From Omnitrophica bacterium RIFCSPLOWO2_01_FULL_45_10b (GTDB taxonomy: Bacteria > Omnitrophota > Omnitrophia > Omnitrophales > Danuiimicrobiaceae), in NCBI GenBank assembly GCA_001804205.1, contig MHFM01000012.1, positions 75,601 to 84,428 on the forward strand: 8,828 nt of DNA, given 5' to 3'. The translations under genes were made by a program, and so were the position numbers. Shown here in pieces: positions 1 through 6,085 of this stretch. Numbering within the stretch: the stretch's first letter is position 1; each line of letters opens with the position of its first letter. Below the pieces are notes generated by a model that worked only from the letters and a program-made list of their open reading frames with translations, was not told the origin of the DNA and did not search any database.

Positions 1-94
1 GCACGTCTTGAGCTTGCGGCGCAAAAAATTCAAAAACTGTGTCTTTTTCTAACTTATTTTTGTAATTGATCTTACGACTTTCAGATGGTTTCAC
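1..94 (-). CDS. N-terminal fragment of a CBM48 (glycogen-binding, AMPK-beta-like) domain protein
   Basis: A short reading frame enters from the left edge; only 31 codons are visible. It starts with GTG at 94-92, preceded 8 nt upstream by a strong Shine-Dalgarno GGAGGG (108-103). The peptide begins MKPSESRKINYKNKLEKD and continues TVFEFFAPQAQDV. The stretch FEFFAPQAQDV matches the opening strand of CBM48 / early-set glycogen-binding domains, where F-x-x-x-AP-x-A-x-x-V normally leads into a GDFNxW motif; that motif would lie just outside the window. Such domains occur in branching enzymes and in small stand-alone glycogen-recognition proteins. A short charged N-terminus followed directly by the domain favours the small stand-alone type, but this cannot be proved here. 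The gene is divergent from rpmB and has its own promoter at 138-166. Confidence 0.6.
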   Translation of the reverse strand, partial: MKPSESRKINYKNKLEKDTVFEFFAPQAQDV

Positions 95-137
95 AACCTT
101 CGCCCTCCTACAGTTAAATTAGAAACAGTGGGAAGGC

Positions 138-166
138 AGTATATAATGCTTAAGGTGTTAATTCAA
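138..166 (-). promoter_or_regulatory. sigma70-like promoter for the CBM48-domain gene
   Basis: On the minus strand, a -35 box TTGAAT (166-161) and a -10 box TATACT (143-138) are separated by 17 nt. Transcription would start near 131, giving a leader of about 37 nt before the GTG at 94. A plus-strand TATAAT overlaps at 142-147, with a weak TTAGAA 17 nt upstream, so the spot may fire in both directions. Confidence 0.5.
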
Positions 167-198
167 GGGATTCTTCCCCGTTGAACGCGAAATAATCA

Positions 199-226
199 TT
201 GTTTTTTTACGGTATCTCACTATAAT
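199..226 (+). promoter_or_regulatory. sigma70-like promoter for rpmB
   Basis: A -35 box TTGTTT (199-204) and a perfect -10 box TATAAT (221-226) are separated by 16 nt. The predicted start near 233 lies about 4 nt before the hairpin at 237-279, so the rpmB mRNA would begin almost directly with that hairpin. Confidence 0.6.
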
Positions 227-236
227 GCGATACCTT

Positions 237-279
237 ACCCCGTTAGAAACAATCAAACGTGATAAATTTCTAACGGGGT
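237..279 (+). repeat. 13-bp perfect palindrome (CCCCGTTAGAAA-type) in the rpmB leader
   Basis: ACCCCGTTAGAAA (237-249) is the exact reverse complement of TTTCTAACGGGGT (267-279), with a 17-nt loop. It lies between the rpmB promoter and the rpmB ribosome-binding site (GGGAG, 285-289), so it forms the 5' end of the predicted mRNA. There is no T-tract, so it does not look like a terminator. The CCCGTTAGA end recurs in the inverted repeat beside secDF (4427-4533). That suggests a dispersed element family rather than a feature unique to rpmB. Confidence 0.75.
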
Positions 280-296
280 TTACAGGGAGTGTCACG

Positions 297-527
297 ATGA
301 GAATCTGTTCCGTTTGCGGTAAACGTCCTCTCAACGGAAATTCAATTGCCCGCAGGGGTATGGCCAAAAAGGAAGGTGGCGTCGGAAAGAAAATTACCGG
401 CATTACCCGAAGGCGTTTTTTCCCGAATCTTCAGAAAATAAAAGTGGTCTTTCAAAATGGTACGGTTCGGAGAGTCGTAGTTTGTACCAGTTGTATCAAA
501 GCGGAAAAAATTCGTAAAGCCGCTTAA
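297..527 (+). CDS. rpmB: 50S ribosomal protein L28 (zinc-ribbon form)
   Basis: This encodes a 76-residue protein of the large ribosomal subunit. The start ATG at 297 is chosen because GGGAG (285-289) lies 7 nt upstream and the protein then opens with the family signature MRICSVCGKRPLNGN. An upstream in-frame ATG at 225 would fall inside the -10 box and is rejected. Cysteine pairs C4-x-x-C7 and C63-x-x-C66 mark the zinc-binding form of L28. Basic residues dominate the middle (KKITGITRRRFFPN), as expected for an rRNA-binding protein, and the length is normal. The gene stands alone on the plus strand with its own promoter and a leader hairpin. It ends on TAA at 525-527, overlapping the stop codon of the convergent recJ gene. 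Confidence 0.93.
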   Translation: MRICSVCGKRPLNGNSIARRGMAKKEGGVGKKITGITRRRFFPNLQKIKVVFQNGTVRRVVVCTSCIKAEKIRKAA

Positions 528-2200
528 GGCTCCTGCCTCGCATCACGAATTTCCAAAGTTAAACTGTCAATTCCATCCCAGCTGTTCAGCTTCGGGGAAT
601 AAACAATCGTATAGGGTTCTGACTCTGGAAATGACAGGGCGGGACCGCGCGAGCGCCAAACCGCTTCAAACGTCATCGCGCCGTCGCTTACCCACCAACG
701 CAAACCATTCGAACCGAGACGTTCCGGAGGACGTTTGGTCCAAACATTTCGCGTTAAAAAAACAGGTTTTGAATGGCCGGCGCCGAACGGCTCAAGAAGG
801 GCAAGCTCCCTTACAAATTGAGGCGATAATTCTTGGAGCGAAATTTCTAAGTCGATCTGAATCGATTTCATAAACGCGTCGGGCGATATGGTTTTGGCAT
901 ATTCGTTGATTTTTTCGCGGAAGGCCTGAATGTTTTTCTGTTTGATCGTAACCCCTGCGGCCAATTCGTGGCCACCAAACTCCGCCAGCAATTCTTTGCA
1001 GTATTCCAAGCCATGAAATAAATGAAATCCTCTGATCGAACGGCCGGATGCTTTTCCGGTTTCTCCGTCAAAAGCAACTACGACTGCCGGGCGCGAAAAA
1101 TACTCAACCAATCTTTGAGCCACAATACCGATGACACCTTCATGCCAACCGTCTCCCCAAACGACGATCACGCGATCGCGATTAAAATTAATTTCGCGCT
1201 CTACGGCCTGAAGTGCGTGTTTCAAAAGCGAGCGTTCTTCTTTCTGCCTCGCTTTATTTTCCTCATCTAGAAACTTGGCGAGCTGTTCTGCTTCTCCGGA
1301 ATTATTGGTGGTCAAAAGTTTAAGCGCTGTTTCGGGTGAGCTCATTCTTCCTGAGGCATTAATCCTCGGCCCTAAGATAAAACCAAGATCGGCCGTTGTC
1401 ATTTTCCTTCGCCTGAGGCCCGCGACTTCGCATAAACTCTTGAATCCAATTTGGCTGCGCGCGCCTAATTTTTGTAAACCGAAAGCTACCAGAATTCGAT
1501 TCTCATCCGTAAGAGGAGCGATGTCGCACACGCAAGAAAGGGCGACCAAATCTAACAGTTCATAAGCTCCTTGGCCCAAAAGCGCCTGAGCCAATTTAAA
1601 AGCCAAGCCGCAAGCCGAAAGTTCCTTGAAAGGGTACGGGCAATCTTCTTGAAGCGGATTGATAATTTCAAACGCCTCCGGCATAACGCCTCCGTGAATC
1701 CTGTGATGATCAATAATAATGACATCGATTCCCGCCTGCTTTGCTTCTTTGGCTTCCTCAAATGCCGTAATTCCGCAATCTACGGTAACGAAAAGCGTGA
1801 CTCCTTTTTCCTTGGCCAATTTAATTGCTTCTTGGCTCACGCCGTATCCATCCCGCTTACGAATGGGTAGAAACGGGATAAACCGGGCGTTTAATTTCTG
1901 AAACGTGCGGCTTAAAAGTGAGGCGCCTGTAATTCCGTCCACATCATAATCACCATGAATCAAAATCATCTCACCACGATCGATCGCAGATAAAATTCTT
2001 TTTACAGATTGCTTCATTCCTTTCATCAAAAACGGATCGTGGAGATGATCAAGAGAGGGGGAAAATAATTTTTGAATCGTTTCTTCTGTCTGAAATCCGC
2101 GCAGGTGAAGAAATTTCCGCATTAGTTCAGAATAAGGAAGCTCAGAAGTAAAAAAGGCAGGGCCTGTGGAAGGCTTGGTTTGTTCCCAAATAGTTGGCAT
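524..2200 (-). CDS. recJ: Single-stranded-DNA-specific 5'-3' exonuclease RecJ
   Basis: RecJ degrades single-stranded DNA 5' to 3' in recombination repair and mismatch repair, in the cytoplasm. The 558-residue product is close to the usual RecJ size. DHH phosphoesterase motifs are all present: D84-Y-D86-V-D88-G (motif I), D141 in VTVDCGI (II), D164-H-H166 (III) and D226 in CDIAPL (IV). The DHHA1 part shows WHEGVIGIVAQRL (352-364) and FGGHELAAG (408-416). The C-terminal OB-fold region begins near LEPFGAGHSKPVF (469-481). The ATG at 2200 is kept because the RecJ-like N-terminus (LRGFQTEE, then SLDHLHDPFLM) follows directly. There is no good Shine-Dalgarno; AGGAAAG lies about 16 nt upstream. It follows secDF by 46 nt and is probably the last gene of that transcript. 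Confidence 0.95.
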   Translation of the reverse strand: MPTIWEQTKPSTGPAFFTSELPYSELMRKFLHLRGFQTEETIQKLFSPSLDHLHDPFLMKGMKQSVKRILSAIDRGEMILIHGDYDVDGITGASLLSRTFQKLNARFIPFLPIRKRDGYGVSQEAIKLAKEKGVTLFVTVDCGITAFEEAKEAKQAGIDVIIIDHHRIHGGVMPEAFEIINPLQEDCPYPFKELSACGLAFKLAQALLGQGAYELLDLVALSCVCDIAPLTDENRILVAFGLQKLGARSQIGFKSLCEVAGLRRRKMTTADLGFILGPRINASGRMSSPETALKLLTTNNSGEAEQLAKFLDEENKARQKEERSLLKHALQAVEREINFNRDRVIVVWGDGWHEGVIGIVAQRLVEYFSRPAVVVAFDGETGKASGRSIRGFHLFHGLEYCKELLAEFGGHELAAGVTIKQKNIQAFREKINEYAKTISPDAFMKSIQIDLEISLQELSPQFVRELALLEPFGAGHSKPVFLTRNVWTKRPPERLGSNGLRWWVSDGAMTFEAVWRSRGPALSFPESEPYTIVYSPKLNSWDGIDSLTLEIRDARQEP

Positions 2201-2246
2201 GATTAAACGGTAATGACTTTCCTATTCTGAACTGCGAGCGAGCAAA

Positions 2247-4427
2247 TTAAACTTTTTTGCCAGACCAATCAACGAGAATGGGCCCAGCAACAAAAATGGT
2301 CGAATAAACTCCCGAGATAAAACCGACCAGCAAAATAAAAGCGAGATCATTAATGGCAGGCCCGCCGAATAAAAGAAGTGCGATCACTCCAAAAAGCGCT
2401 GTCGCAGAGGTGATCACGGTACGGCTAAACGTTTGATTGATACTTGTGTTAACAATTTTCGAAAACGCTTCTTTCCTGAAAATTTTGACATCTTCGCGAA
2501 CACGGTCAAATATGACAATCGTGTCATTGACTGAATAACCAATGATCGTAAGAACCGCCGCCACAATCGGAAGAGAAAATTCTCTGCCGGTGAGAAAAAA
2601 AATCCCGAGCGCCATAATCACGTCATGAAGCAAGGCGATGATGGCACAAACAGCGTATCGAAATTGAAACCGCCAAGCCATATAAATCAGAATCGCAATG
2701 AGGGAAATGCCAATGGCTTTCAGCGCTTTGCTAAATAATTCTTTTCCTGCCGCCGGTCCCAAAGCTTCGGAACGCCGAATTTCAAATTGCTCTTCCCCTA
2801 AAAGACTGGTGAGCGCCTGCTGAATGGTTTTGGTGCTTTCCGTTTTTGTGCGGATTAAAATATTTTGCTCATCCGGGCGGCCATAATTCTGAAGTTGGGC
2901 GCCGGGAAGGCCTGCTTTTTCAAGAGCGCTTCTAATTTTACCGAGATCGATTGCTTCCTTTAGATGAATTTCCTGGACCGTTCCTCCTGTAAAATCAAGT
3001 CCAAGCTGATGCGGTCCTTTGAATATAATGGCTGCAATCCCCACCAAAGTTAAAATTCCTGAAAAAGTATAACCAAACCATCTTTTTTTAATCCAATCAA
3101 TTTTTTGTTCCGGAATCAAATGGAGCATTCGAAGGCTGATTTCACGCCGCTCGCGCGTTAAGTAATCAAAGATCATACGGGTCACGATAATGGCCGTGAA
3201 CATACTCGCCGCAAGGCCGATGGAAAGCGTAATCGCAAAACCGCGGAGCGGACCAGTGCCAAACCAAAGCAGCATTAAAGCAGACAGAATGGTCGTCACA
3301 TTGGAATCCAAAATTGCGCTAAAAGCTTTATGATATCCTGCTGAAATAATGGAGCGAATGGCTTTCCCTAATTTTTGTTCTTCGCGCATTCGTTCGTTAA
3401 TCAGAACGTTTGCATCAACCGCCATGCCCATTGTCAGAATAATGCCGGCAATACCCGGTAACGTCAGCGAAGCTCCCGTTTTGGCCATCACACCCATTAA
3501 TATGACGACGTTGAGCAGAACGGCGAAACTTGCCACCGCTCCCGGCAGAAGATAATAAATGATCATGAAAATCACAATCAACACTGCTCCGCCGAGTGAA
3601 GCGTAAATTCCGCTTCGAATTGAATCCTGACCCAAAGTAGGTCCTACAACCCGCTCTTCAATGATTTTAATCGGGGCCGGGAGAGCGCCGGCATTCAGAA
3701 TCAAAGCAAGATCGCTTGCTTGTTCCACCGTAAAATTTCCTGAAATCTGACCATTGCCGCTCGGAATTCGGTCTCGAATGACAGGCGCTGAGTGGACTTT
3801 CCCGTCGAGAACAATGGCAAGCCGGCGGCCGATATTTTTAAATGTGGCGGCATCAAAAATTTTGGCGCCTTCTTTATCAAATTGAATTTCAACGGTAGAT
3901 TGGCCGTATTGATCGAAACCGACGGAAGCGCTGGTCAGGAGATCGCCGGTCAAAACTGGTTCCGTTTCCAAAACAATGGTATCAGCGAGGCGGCCTTCTT
4001 CGTCCATCTGTTTGACTTCATAACCGGGAGGTGGAGTACCGGCCAGGCTATCCTTAATCACTTTCTCATCATCCGTTACCAATTTAAATTCAAGATGGGC
4101 GGTTTTGGCAACAATTTCACGCGCGCGGTCTTGGTCCGTCAAGCCCGGAAGCTGAACTACAATTTGGATTTTCCCCTGCCGCGTAATCAAAGGCTCTCGA
4201 ACGCCGAATTGATCAATGCGGTTTTTGATGATTTCGGCAGCGCGATCAACGGCGCCTTGCTTTTGCTTTTCCGACAATTTGCTCGCGTCGACCTCAAGCA
4301 AAAGATGCATTCCGCCTTTTAAATCAAGGCCGAGATTAATTTTCTCCTGGGGAGGGTACGCAAAATAAATAGAAAGGCCTACCACCAAAAAAGTAAGCGC
4401 GGCTTTCCACTTAAAATATTTGTCCAT
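2247..4427 (-). CDS. secDF: Fused protein translocase subunit SecDF
   Basis: SecD and SecF are membrane RND-type proteins that use the proton gradient to help pull proteins through SecYEG. Here both are in one 726-residue chain. The SecD half (about 1-430) has an N-terminal membrane segment (8-24), the motif GLDLKGGMHLLLE (33-45), a periplasmic P1 region, and TM4 with the conserved D338 in GMAVDANVLINERMREE. The SecF half (about 445-726) has a first TM near 451-469, GLDFTGGTVQEI (476-487), and D635 with D641-R642 in GYSVNDTIVIFDRVRE. Fused SecDF is known from several phyla. The start ATG at 4427 has GAAGGAG (4444-4438) 10 nt upstream. That ribosome-binding site is partly inside one arm of a 14-bp inverted repeat, and a possible leader ORF ends 4 nt before the ATG. 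yajC lies upstream and recJ downstream. Confidence 0.96.
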   Translation of the reverse strand: MDKYFKWKAALTFLVVGLSIYFAYPPQEKINLGLDLKGGMHLLLEVDASKLSEKQKQGAVDRAAEIIKNRIDQFGVREPLITRQGKIQIVVQLPGLTDQDRAREIVAKTAHLEFKLVTDDEKVIKDSLAGTPPPGYEVKQMDEEGRLADTIVLETEPVLTGDLLTSASVGFDQYGQSTVEIQFDKEGAKIFDAATFKNIGRRLAIVLDGKVHSAPVIRDRIPSGNGQISGNFTVEQASDLALILNAGALPAPIKIIEERVVGPTLGQDSIRSGIYASLGGAVLIVIFMIIYYLLPGAVASFAVLLNVVILMGVMAKTGASLTLPGIAGIILTMGMAVDANVLINERMREEQKLGKAIRSIISAGYHKAFSAILDSNVTTILSALMLLWFGTGPLRGFAITLSIGLAASMFTAIIVTRMIFDYLTRERREISLRMLHLIPEQKIDWIKKRWFGYTFSGILTLVGIAAIIFKGPHQLGLDFTGGTVQEIHLKEAIDLGKIRSALEKAGLPGAQLQNYGRPDEQNILIRTKTESTKTIQQALTSLLGEEQFEIRRSEALGPAAGKELFSKALKAIGISLIAILIYMAWRFQFRYAVCAIIALLHDVIMALGIFFLTGREFSLPIVAAVLTIIGYSVNDTIVIFDRVREDVKIFRKEAFSKIVNTSINQTFSRTVITSATALFGVIALLLFGGPAINDLAFILLVGFISGVYSTIFVAGPILVDWSGKKV

Positions 4428-4533
4428 CCCGTTAGATCTCCTTCACAACGAAATATTGCTGATTAAAGATTAAAACAAAATGGTAATATAATTGCATTTT
4501 AACCGTCCTTATTATTTTAGAGATCTAACGGGA
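4427..4533 (-). repeat. 14-bp inverted repeat spanning the yajC-secDF gap; MITE-like or regulatory
   Basis: TCCCGTTAGATCTC (4427-4440, plus strand) is the exact reverse complement of GAGATCTAACGGGA (4520-4533), with 79 mostly A+T bases between. In the mRNA the second arm contains the last bases of the secDF ribosome-binding site (GAG, 4440-4438) and touches the first base of the start codon. Pairing would tend to hide the initiation site. The outer CCCGTTAGA is shared with the rpmB leader palindrome. Terminal inverted repeats flanking an A+T-rich core also fit a small non-autonomous mobile element of 107 bp. No clear target-site duplication is seen; ATGG occurs near both ends, but offset. Confidence 0.65.
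4432..4497 (-). CDS. Possible 21-residue leader peptide upstream of secDF
   Basis: A small ORF starts at ATG 4497 and reads MQLYYHFVLIFNQQYFVVKEI, ending on TAA at 4434-4432, 4 nt before the secDF ATG. AAGGA (4510-4506) lies 8 nt upstream of its start, a good ribosome-binding site. The codons for K19-E20 (AAG GAG) are themselves the secDF Shine-Dalgarno, so translating this ORF places ribosomes over it. The peptide is hydrophobic and aromatic. Leader peptides that sense Sec function are known in other bacteria (SecM, VemP, MifM); this has no recognisable similarity to them. It lies inside the 14-bp inverted repeat. A chance ORF of this length in A+T-rich DNA is quite possible. Confidence 0.3.
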   Translation of the reverse strand: MQLYYHFVLIFNQQYFVVKEI

Positions 4534-4541
4534 ACCATTTT

Positions 4542-4820
4542 TTACGATTTCCTTAACTCCTGAACCGCGCTGCGCAGGACCTCAATTTTAGTATCCTGAT
4601 CGCCTACTTTTAACACCACATAATCATCCTGAAGCGTATGGATGGTTCCAATGATCCCGCCTGAAGTCGCAATACGATCGCCTTTTTTTAAATTCTTAAC
4701 CATATTGGCGTGTTCTTTCTGGCGTTTTTGTTGCGGACGAATCAACAAAAAATAGAAAACAACAAACATCAAAATGAGCGGCAAAAAAGAAAGAATCGGA
4801 TTTGCTTGAGCAGACGGCAT
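4542..4820 (-). CDS. yajC: Preprotein translocase accessory subunit YajC
   Basis: YajC is a small single-pass inner-membrane protein that associates with SecD and SecF. The 92-residue product has one N-terminal membrane segment (about residues 8-27, LILMFVVFYFLL), followed at once by the family signature RPQQKRQKEH (28-37) and a cytoplasmic SH3-like part (KKGDRIATSGGIIGTI, 45-60). GGGAGA (4832-4827) lies 6 nt before the ATG. The gap from the tgt stop codon is only 15 nt, so translation of the two is probably linked. The order tgt-yajC-secDF is a common bacterial arrangement. Confidence 0.95.
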   Translation of the reverse strand: MPSAQANPILSFLPLILMFVVFYFLLIRPQQKRQKEHANMVKNLKKGDRIATSGGIIGTIHTLQDDYVVLKVGDQDTKIEVLRSAVQELRKS

Positions 4821-4835
4821 ATTAAATCTCCCGGG

Positions 4836-5975
4836 TTACCTTATGGATTCATCGTAATGAAACAAAAATTCTTTTTTCAGTTGAACAAATCGGCCTTCAC
4901 GGATGGCTTCGCGAATTTGCCGCACAAGCGAAACAAAAAAGTAAACATTGTGATACGTCACAAGCCGATGGCCCAAAATTTCTTCGCAGTTAAACAAATG
5001 ACGAAGATAACTCCTCGAGAAATTCAGGCAAGTATAGCATCTGCACGTCTCATCGAGCGGCGTTTGATCCTTTGAATATTCGGCATTTCGCACCACAACC
5101 TTACCAAAACGTGTGAAGGCTGCCCCGTTTCGGGCGTACCGGGTAGGGTTGACGCAATCAAACATATCAATGCCCGATTCTATCGCCCAAAAAAAATCAA
5201 GGGGCGTTCCTACCCCCATCAGATAACGCGGTTTTTCAGAAGGCATCAAAGGTGTTATTTCACCCACCACTTCTTCCATCTGCTCTTTCGGCTCTCCTAC
5301 GCTGACGCCGCCCACCGCGTAACCATCGAAACCAATAGCGACCGTTTGTTCCAATGATTCTTTGCGCAAATCAAGAAAATTGCCGCCTTGAATAATTCCA
5401 AAAAGAAGCTGATCCTCGCGATGATGAACTTTCTTCGCGCGCCGAGCCCAATCGACGGTACGGCGTACAGCCTCTTGGATTTGAGTACGCGTTGCATCAT
5501 GAGGCGGACACTCGTCAAAAATCATCGCGATATCCGATCCCAATTTTTCTTGGGTTTGGACAACGTTTTCAGGCGTCAAAAAAATTTCCCGGCCGTCGAA
5601 ATGAGAATTAAACCGCACGCCTTCCTCTGTAATTTCCCGAAGCCGTGCGAGCGAAAATACCTGATAACCGCCAGAGTCCGTTAAGATGGGCTTCGACCAA
5701 CCCATAAACTTATGGAGCCCTTGCGCTTCACGAATTATATCGATTCCCGGCCGGATGTAAAGATGATAGGCATTAGACAAAATAATTTCCGCGCCGCATT
5801 CTTCAAGATCTTTTGGGCTTAAGGCTTTGACCGTCCCTTGGGTCCCGACCGGCATAAACACCGGTGTTTCGATTGGCCCATGTGCCGTGCACATAATTCC
5901 GGTGCGGGCATGAGTCTTGGAATCACGTGCAGTGATTTGAAAATTAGATGTAGCGTTAGGAATAAAGGTTTTCAT
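4836..5975 (-). CDS. tgt: tRNA-guanine transglycosylase (queuine/preQ1)
   Basis: Tgt replaces guanine-34 of tRNAs for Tyr, His, Asn and Asp with preQ1, the step before QueA. The 379-residue TIM-barrel protein has D100 in LTDSGGYQVFSLA, D154 in FDECPP, and the nucleophile D273 in MFDCVNPTRYARNG. A GVG motif (254-256) is present. The zinc site is C311-x-C313-x-x-C316 with H342, as in bacterial Tgt. The assigned ATG (5975) adds about ten residues before the normal start of homology (FQITARDSKTHARTG). No Shine-Dalgarno exists upstream: the preceding 30 bases are heptamer-repeat sequence. It follows queA by 102 bp, most of it repeat, and precedes yajC by 15 bp. Confidence 0.95.
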   Translation of the reverse strand: MKTFIPNATSNFQITARDSKTHARTGIMCTAHGPIETPVFMPVGTQGTVKALSPKDLEECGAEIILSNAYHLYIRPGIDIIREAQGLHKFMGWSKPILTDSGGYQVFSLARLREITEEGVRFNSHFDGREIFLTPENVVQTQEKLGSDIAMIFDECPPHDATRTQIQEAVRRTVDWARRAKKVHHREDQLLFGIIQGGNFLDLRKESLEQTVAIGFDGYAVGGVSVGEPKEQMEEVVGEITPLMPSEKPRYLMGVGTPLDFFWAIESGIDMFDCVNPTRYARNGAAFTRFGKVVVRNAEYSKDQTPLDETCRCYTCLNFSRSYLRHLFNCEEILGHRLVTYHNVYFFVSLVRQIREAIREGRFVQLKKEFLFHYDESIR

Positions 5976-5982
5976 ATCAGCA

Positions 5983-6085
5983 TAGAGCGTATAGCGTAGA
6001 GCATATAGGAATTCTTTAAAAAAACCTAAAAATCGCTTTTTAAGCTTTTCTATCCGCTATACGCTGTACGCTGAACGCTATAAAA
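5983..6085. repeat. Inverted arrays of a 7-bp tandem repeat (CGCTATA-type) between queA and tgt
   Basis: The left arm (5983-6010) is four heptamers: TAGAGCG, TATAGCG, TAGAGCA, TATAGGA. The right arm (6051-6085) is five in the opposite sense: TATCCGC, TATACGC, TGTACGC, TGAACGC, TATAAAA. The arms are imperfect reverse complements around a 40-nt A+T-rich core. The queA stop codon (TAG, 6080-6078) is formed by right-arm sequence. The left arm fills the space where a tgt ribosome-binding site should be. In the core, a hairpin with a T-tract may end transcription. Confidence 0.75.
6018..6044 (-). terminator. Weak intrinsic-terminator-like hairpin between queA and tgt
   Basis: On the minus strand, CTTAAAAA and TTTTTAG (6044-6026) can pair around a GCGA tetraloop, with one unpaired T. 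They are followed, after GG, by seven T residues (6024-6018). The stem is almost all A-T pairs, so it would be weak. The plus strand is similar but has a poorer T-run. It could also be a chance product of A+T-rich repeat core sequence. Confidence 0.25.

Noticed and set aside
162..185. Imperfect inverted repeat TTCAAGGGA / TCCCCGTTGAA as an operator or terminator
   Set aside because: The arms are short with unpaired bases and no T-tract; it overlaps a promoter but nothing ties it to a regulator.
225..296. Longer N-terminus for L28 starting at ATG 225
   Set aside because: That ATG overlaps the -10 box, and the extra 24 residues translate the palindrome rather than L28 family sequence.
3792..4322. 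Long plus-strand frame (176 residues) opposite secDF
   Set aside because: It is the antisense shadow of a clearly conserved SecD reading frame; no promoter or ribosome-binding signal supports it.
4451..4479. Separate secDF promoter (TTGTTT with 17-nt spacing to TATTTC, minus strand)
   Set aside because: The -10 match is poor and A+T-rich sequence gives many such matches; read-through from yajC is the simpler explanation.
4512..4538. Eight-residue ORF (MVPVRSLK) just after yajC
   Set aside because: The only Shine-Dalgarno-like sequence is about 11 nt away inside yajC, and the ORF is too short to separate from chance.
5983..6085. CRISPR array from the repeated heptamers
   Set aside because: Units are only 7 bp with no spacers, in inverted arms; no cas gene is nearby.
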